Positions 60,020 through 64,000 of a stretch of 64,000 nucleotides of DNA are shown piece after piece. Source of the DNA: Tsuneonella deserti (GTDB taxonomy: Bacteria; Pseudomonadota; Alphaproteobacteria; Sphingomonadales; Sphingomonadaceae); NCBI RefSeq assembly GCF_014644315.1, contig NZ_BMKL01000001.1, positions 941,001 to 1,005,000 on the forward strand, read 5' to 3'. Within the stretch, counting starts at the first letter, position 1. Each line of letters starts with the position of its first letter. The translations under genes and the position numbers were made by a program. The notes beneath the pieces are model-generated. The model was not told the DNA's origin, searched no databases, and saw nothing but the letters and a program-made list of their open reading frames with translations.

Positions 60020-61207
60020 CTACGAGTTTGCGGTCCGGTCTGTGCCGATGGGTAGGTCAAACGACAGCAGCCGGCCGTCGCGTAGAACCTTGACAGGTAC
60101 GTGCGCGCCCACCTTGGCGGCAGCCACCGCACGCGCCAGATCGCGGCTGTCCGCGATCGGTTGCCCAGCGAAGTTCTCCACCACGTCGCCGCTAGCCAGG
60201 CCAGCCGAAGCGGCGGGCCCGCCCGGCTCAACCCCGGCGATTAGCGCGCCTTTGCCTTCTTTGACGCCCATTTCCTGCGCGACTTCCGGCGTAAGCGTTT
60301 GTAGCGAGACGCCAATGCGGCCGCGCTGCACACTGCCGTGTTCGGCGATCTGCTGTGCCACCTGCCGCGCCATGTGCGCGGGTATTGCAAAGCCGATACC
60401 AACATTGCCGCCGGACGGCGAAAGGATAGCGGTGTTAATGCCAACGACGTTTCCACGCGCATCGAACAGCGGGCCGCCGGAGTTGCCCGAATTGATCGCT
60501 GCATCGACTTGCAGGAAGTCGTCATAGGGTCCGGCCCCCAGGTCGCGACCGCGTGCCGACAGAATTCCCGAGGTCACTGTGTTACCGAGTCCGAATGGGC
60601 TGCCCATCGCGAACACACTATCGCCCACGCGAATATGGTCGCTGTCGCCCCATTGAATGGGCTGGAAACGGCCGCCTCCCTCGATCTGAACTACCGCGAC
60701 GTCGATCTTTGGATCGCGTCCGAGCACCTTGCCTGGCAGTTCGCGCCCGTCACTGAGTTGGACGGTCACATCGGTCGCACCTTCGACCACATGATTGTTG
60801 GTTAGCACCAGGCCCGAAGCATCGATGATGAAGCCCGAGCCGAGCGCGCCCCGTGTAGGAGCCTGCTCCTGAGGCATCCCCTGAGGAAACTGAAAGCCGA
60901 AAAGTTGGCCCAGCCGATCCTGGAGTTCGGGAGCCGGGCCAAAGCCGCCGGCTTGCTGATCGCCCGCCTGTGATTTGACCTGAATCTGGACCACGCTGGG
61001 TCCCACGGCTTGGACCATGTCGGCCAGCGAGGCGTGGGCACCGGCTGCGGCCACTGCCGCTGCACCAGGCGCCATCAATTGGCGGGCTGCCGGCGGGTCT
61101 ATGGAGTCGGCCAGCGCAGCGCCGCCGGTTATGCCGGCCACTCCCGCTCCGACCAGTAGCAGCGCAGCGATGCCGGGTCGCAAGGAGATATTTCGATGGG
61201 ATGTCAC
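60020..61207 (-). CDS. DegP/DegQ-type periplasmic serine protease
   Basis: A 395-residue protein with a signal peptide or anchor (residues 8-34). The trypsin-like triad is visible: TNNHVVEG, KIDVAVVQ and GNSGGPLF. The C-terminal PDZ domain (about 300-385) contains GVSLQTLTPEVAQEMG. Only one PDZ is present, whereas typical DegP has two. It degrades or refolds damaged periplasmic proteins. It lies 76 bases upstream of the response regulator gene in the same direction. Confidence 0.92.
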   Translation of the reverse strand: MTSHRNISLRPGIAALLLVGAGVAGITGGAALADSIDPPAARQLMAPGAAAVAAAGAHASLADMVQAVGPSVVQIQVKSQAGDQQAGGFGPAPELQDRLGQLFGFQFPQGMPQEQAPTRGALGSGFIIDASGLVLTNNHVVEGATDVTVQLSDGRELPGKVLGRDPKIDVAVVQIEGGGRFQPIQWGDSDHIRVGDSVFAMGSPFGLGNTVTSGILSARGRDLGAGPYDDFLQVDAAINSGNSGGPLFDARGNVVGINTAILSPSGGNVGIGFAIPAHMARQVAQQIAEHGSVQRGRIGVSLQTLTPEVAQEMGVKEGKGALIAGVEPGGPAASAGLASGDVVENFAGQPIADSRDLARAVAAAKVGAHVPVKVLRDGRLLSFDLPIGTDRTANS

Positions 61208-61576
61208 GGTCTGTCACCTGTTGTGAGAGTTTGCAGACCTCCGGTTAGCGACGCCGACTGTGGCCAGCCTGTGCCAAGCGTTAAATCGCGTTCATGATGC
61301 CGTGGCGGATAGAATGCATCGACATGCCCAACAGGAGCGGACGGGATGCTCGGGTACTTCGGCTAAACGAAAGGAACGCTCGCATCCTTAAAGTAATGCC
61401 CAGCGAATAGCCACTGTGGGAGACACGGCGATCCAGGTAAACCCGGCAACGCTGTCAATCGCTCCGTTGCGCCAAATTGGTCGGCAACTTCGTCCACCCG
61501 GAGAAGGACACCCTCTCTCACGACTAGAGCGCAAAGATGGCTCCATCCAGGATGCGCCCGATGGCGGTGCCGAATG

Positions 61577-62398
61577 TCAGCCGCCAGAGATCGGCCAACT
61601 CGCGACGACCTCTCCAGTGGCAGGGCTCTCTATTCTCACCTCATCCAACTTTACGGCCACAACACAAATCGGCCGTTGTTCGATGCCGCCTGGTTGAACG
61701 CAGCGCACTGGGCCGGCTCCAGGAACCCGACCAATCCGCCCTGACAGGACGAAACGAAATCCCACTGGGGACTTGAACGCGTTCCGGGGGATTCGCTGCA
61801 CCGATTCAAACGCGCGACCGCTGCGGAGCGCCTCCCGCCGGGTTTCGTCCGTAAAGAACTGCGCCACCGCAACGGTTTGCCCCGCCAGTGTGACGGGTGC
61901 GATCCCGGTCGACCGCCCAGCGCTGGAGGCTCTCGGGCAGTCGCTGCCTGATGACCAAGGCCGGGCGATCCAATAGCCTTCGATAGCTTGGAGCTTTGCG
62001 GTGTCGGGCAGGCCCCAGCCGGCGAGGGACCACGTAGTGGGTTCTACATGAAGGCGCAGGGTCTCTTCACTCTCATCGTAACGCCAGCGCAGAAGCTCTA
62101 GGCTGCCCTGCTCCGCAGGACCGGCGCAACCGAAGGGTACGCTCAGCTCAAAACGCCGCCCTACTGCTGATCTAATTTTCCCTGGGACTGGCGCTCCAGC
62201 CACCAACGCGTCGGTCGCAGTAGCGACCATGGCGATGATGTCGGCTCTGCCGAGAACGGGGTCGCTATCGGTTGACGGGCTTGGACCCGGCGTTGGCCGC
62301 GCAATCGCACGAGAATGGGCATCCGCAGCCTTCGGTGCACTGGCGCGGCCAACGTAGAAACCTGCGCTCCCAACCACGATCGCCGCGATGTGAACCAT
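61577..62398 (-). CDS. Unknown membrane-anchored protein
   Basis: About 273 residues. One N-terminal membrane helix (IAAIVVGSAGFYVGRA) is followed by a proline/serine-rich linker and a domain with three cysteines (FGCAGP, SDCPRA, RCVQPG). I recognise no family. The start is uncertain: ATG 62398 opens just before the helix, with a GTG nine bases upstream as alternative; the longer open frame beginning at 62668 would give an implausible basic leader. It is separated from degP by about 370 bases (61208-61576) in which I see no gene. Confidence 0.55.
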   Translation of the reverse strand: MVHIAAIVVGSAGFYVGRASAPKAADAHSRAIARPTPGPSPSTDSDPVLGRADIIAMVATATDALVAGAPVPGKIRSAVGRRFELSVPFGCAGPAEQGSLELLRWRYDESEETLRLHVEPTTWSLAGWGLPDTAKLQAIEGYWIARPWSSGSDCPRASSAGRSTGIAPVTLAGQTVAVAQFFTDETRREALRSGRAFESVQRIPRNAFKSPVGFRFVLSGRIGRVPGAGPVRCVQPGGIEQRPICVVAVKLDEVRIESPATGEVVASWPISGG

Positions 62399-63045
62399 GA
62401 CTGGCACATCACACCCGCTGAACTTGCCTCCGCGGCGCTGATTTAGGCGGCGGAAGCTTTGCCAAGATTTCTCTGCAGGTGGGGAAGCTGCGCCGAAAGA
62501 GTACCGGACCGTTGCGCTTCTTGAAAGGAGGCGTTCGCCGGGATTTGAGCGGGTCTTGCTCCCCCCGGCGCAAGCGACGGCAACGGACCGAACGAACTGC
62601 TCCGGACCTGGCCTTCGGGCACCGTGATCAAGGGTACACGCGAGCCACCGGCCGGAATCTTTGAGCACCAGTCAAAGGGTGGTCGCCGTGCCGACGGGAT
62701 GTCATCTCGAAAACCAGATTTTGATAGCTAGCGGCAGGAATCAGCGTCCGCGGAACTTGTGTTAGGCGTGAGGCCCATGCCTTTTAGGCATCGGGCCCAT
62801 GCCCGCTTTGCACCCCATTTCAGGCATCGATATCGATCCGTGATCTCACGGAGAAGCATGTATGATCTGAGGAGTTCAAGGATAAACCTCGAACGTGCGA
62901 GGTGAGGGCGCAATGCTGCTATCTGCGCTAGGCTGAACGAACGGCCGCTTTCGGGGCAATAGTCGCGTCCACTCGAATGGCCGAGATTGGGCGCGGAGCT
63001 GAAGAACATCGCTAACGCAGATCACGCAACGACGATGCGCTCTTT
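62399..63045. other. Intergenic region next to the recombinase gene
   Basis: About 650 bases without a gene that I support. A leftward frame of 93 codons (62728-63009) lacks a ribosome binding site and any known domain. Short repeats of GCCCATGCC appear around 62771-62802. If the recombinase defines an island, an attachment site could lie here, but none was recognised. Confidence 0.4.
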
Positions 63046-64000
63046 CTAAACATTCGCGTTCAGGCGTGCAGATCGTTCCGCGGGCTCAGCGCGAGGCCGC
63101 CCCCTTGGGCTGCCGAAACACATCCGCTCGGTAGGCCTCATTTTGAGCGGCATAGGGCGTAGGTGTTCAAAGAAGGCATCCAGACCGGCGATCGCATCTC
63201 TGACTAGTGCAAGATCAGGATCTGCCTCGTATACTTCCACTCCGACGGTCCCATCGACGTGACCGGAGATGTAATTACGCATCGGCAACTCAACACCAAA
63301 GTCCCGAAGAGCTGTGCGTCCGGTTCCGCGCAGCGAATGGCCGTCCGGAGCTTTGCCATGCAGTTCCAAGCCGGTTCCGCCCGGGAAGTGAAATTTCCGA
63401 GCGGGGTCGATGGCTCGCTTCCGCATCATCCAGTCGAAATCCAGCAGTCCATCCGGATGCACGAATTCAGGAAATAGGGCGGCGTGACCAGCTGCTTGAA
63501 CTGCTCGAACGTAGTCCAAGAAGCCGAGCTCGATAACTTTCTGGCTAACAGCGACCTTCCGCTCCCCTTCATCAACCTTGAGGCCACGGAGGCGGTTTGG
63601 GCGCACGTAGATGTATGGAACGGGAGCGTCGGGAAAGACGTCGACGGATTCGAGCCCGGCTCCCTCGCTAGGGCGCCCGCAAATGTTCAAGTTGACCAGT
63701 GGCGACCAGTAGACGCCGTCGTGGATCACGTGAGCTCCAGGTTTGAATCGGTTGTCGATCCCGGCGCATCCCTCGTAAACAGGCCCTGAAGTTAGCTTCG
63801 CGAACGCTTCCACCGTCCAGTTGGGCCGTTTCTCATTCTTCTTGCGCTTATCAGTTTTCTTCGTTTGCTTTGCGTTATGCCGTAGTCCCTTGAAGTCTAG
63901 TGAGTGCTTGGCGAAGCCAGCCGTCGCGGCCCCCTCGATCACAGCTTTCAACCAGCAAAGATGCTTGTTGCGGGTGCCAGAGTGGAGGCCGATTTTTCGA
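63046..64000 (-). CDS. Tyrosine recombinase (phage-type integrase), 5' end beyond the window
   Basis: The frame is open from the right edge to 63046, so at least 317 C-terminal residues are seen. The core-binding end (NKHLCWLKAVIEGA) is followed by the catalytic domain: WTVEAFAKLTSGPVYEGC, the first arginine in NICGRPSEGAG, HSLRGTGRTALRDFG (HxxR), then SGHVDG and the nucleophile tyrosine in GVEVYEAD. This order matches integrases of genomic islands and phages. The arginine and HxxR boxes deviate slightly from consensus, so activity is not certain. It probably marks the edge of a mobile element lying to the right or including this flank. Confidence 0.8.
   Translation of the reverse strand, partial: RKIGLHSGTRNKHLCWLKAVIEGAATAGFAKHSLDFKGLRHNAKQTKKTDKRKKNEKRPNWTVEAFAKLTSGPVYEGCAGIDNRFKPGAHVIHDGVYWSPLVNLNICGRPSEGAGLESVDVFPDAPVPYIYVRPNRLRGLKVDEGERKVAVSQKVIELGFLDYVRAVQAAGHAALFPEFVHPDGLLDFDWMMRKRAIDPARKFHFPGGTGLELHGKAPDGHSLRGTGRTALRDFGVELPMRNYISGHVDGTVGVEVYEADPDLALVRDAIAGLDAFFEHLRPMPLKMRPTERMCFGSPRGRPRAEPAERSARLNANV

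Noticed and set aside
62728..63009. 93-codon minus-strand frame before the integrase
   Set aside because: No start signal and no similarity that I can see.

Overview
The window is high-GC DNA from an alphaproteobacterium, most likely a sphingomonad (Sphingomonadales, Erythrobacter/Sphingomonas type). This rests on protein style and on the recG - sdhE - mfd neighbourhood, which is typical of Alphaproteobacteria; taxonomy is an inference because no rRNA or other phylogenetic marker was compared. I found no tRNA, rRNA or CRISPR array.

Left part (1-24.4 kb) is mainly chromosomal core. A leftward set holds a PHA-depolymerase-like hydrolase, an FprA-type ferredoxin reductase, a small membrane protein and an amidohydrolase cut by the window edge. 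Then come a PAS-GGDEF-EAL-PilZ c-di-GMP protein, lepA, bamD, a CHASE2-EAL protein, mfd, sdhE, a hemerythrin protein, recG and an NRAMP-like transporter. Between lepA and bamD sits a lower-GC four-gene operon (8416-11714) with its own near-consensus promoter. It encodes a duplicated zinc-ribbon protein, an Nmad2-like protein, an HTH-ImmA/IrrE peptidase and a PIN nuclease, and is the best candidate here for an undescribed system.

Middle part (24.4-37 kb): secreted M1 aminopeptidase, secreted amidohydrolase, BON-MscS channel, DUF2254 and DUF421 membrane proteins, a META-like lipoprotein and a secreted S9 peptidase, with short dispersed repeats and a 154-bp terminal-inverted-repeat element.

Accessory segment (37-44.3 kb): a leftward, translationally coupled three-gene operon of unknown function with a degenerate P-loop ATPase. 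It is divergent from three consecutive DnaQ/PolB-exonuclease-fold genes, the middle one apparently catalytically dead. A sigma-70-like protein and a 55-residue remnant of a type III Mod DNA methyltransferase follow. The divergent intergenic region carries palindromes and iteron-like GACGAAC repeats.

Respiratory segment (44.4-54 kb): a CLC channel, then a leftward operon in which a PQQ alcohol dehydrogenase with the lanthanide-type DYD motif, a cytochrome c, oxidase subunits II, I and III, a small membrane protein and a CtaG-like factor all overlap end to end. A MarR regulator lies upstream, with an operator-like palindrome between it and the dehydrogenase. Subunit I lacks the usual D-channel glutamate and K-channel lysine. 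The layout suggests alcohol oxidation wired directly to O2 reduction.

Right part (54-64 kb): a frameshifted DUF2254-like gene, a CDF metal exporter, a putative lipoprotein, a DegP-like protease with a two-component pair, an unknown membrane-anchored protein, and a tyrosine recombinase gene running off the right edge, which suggests a mobile element begins there.
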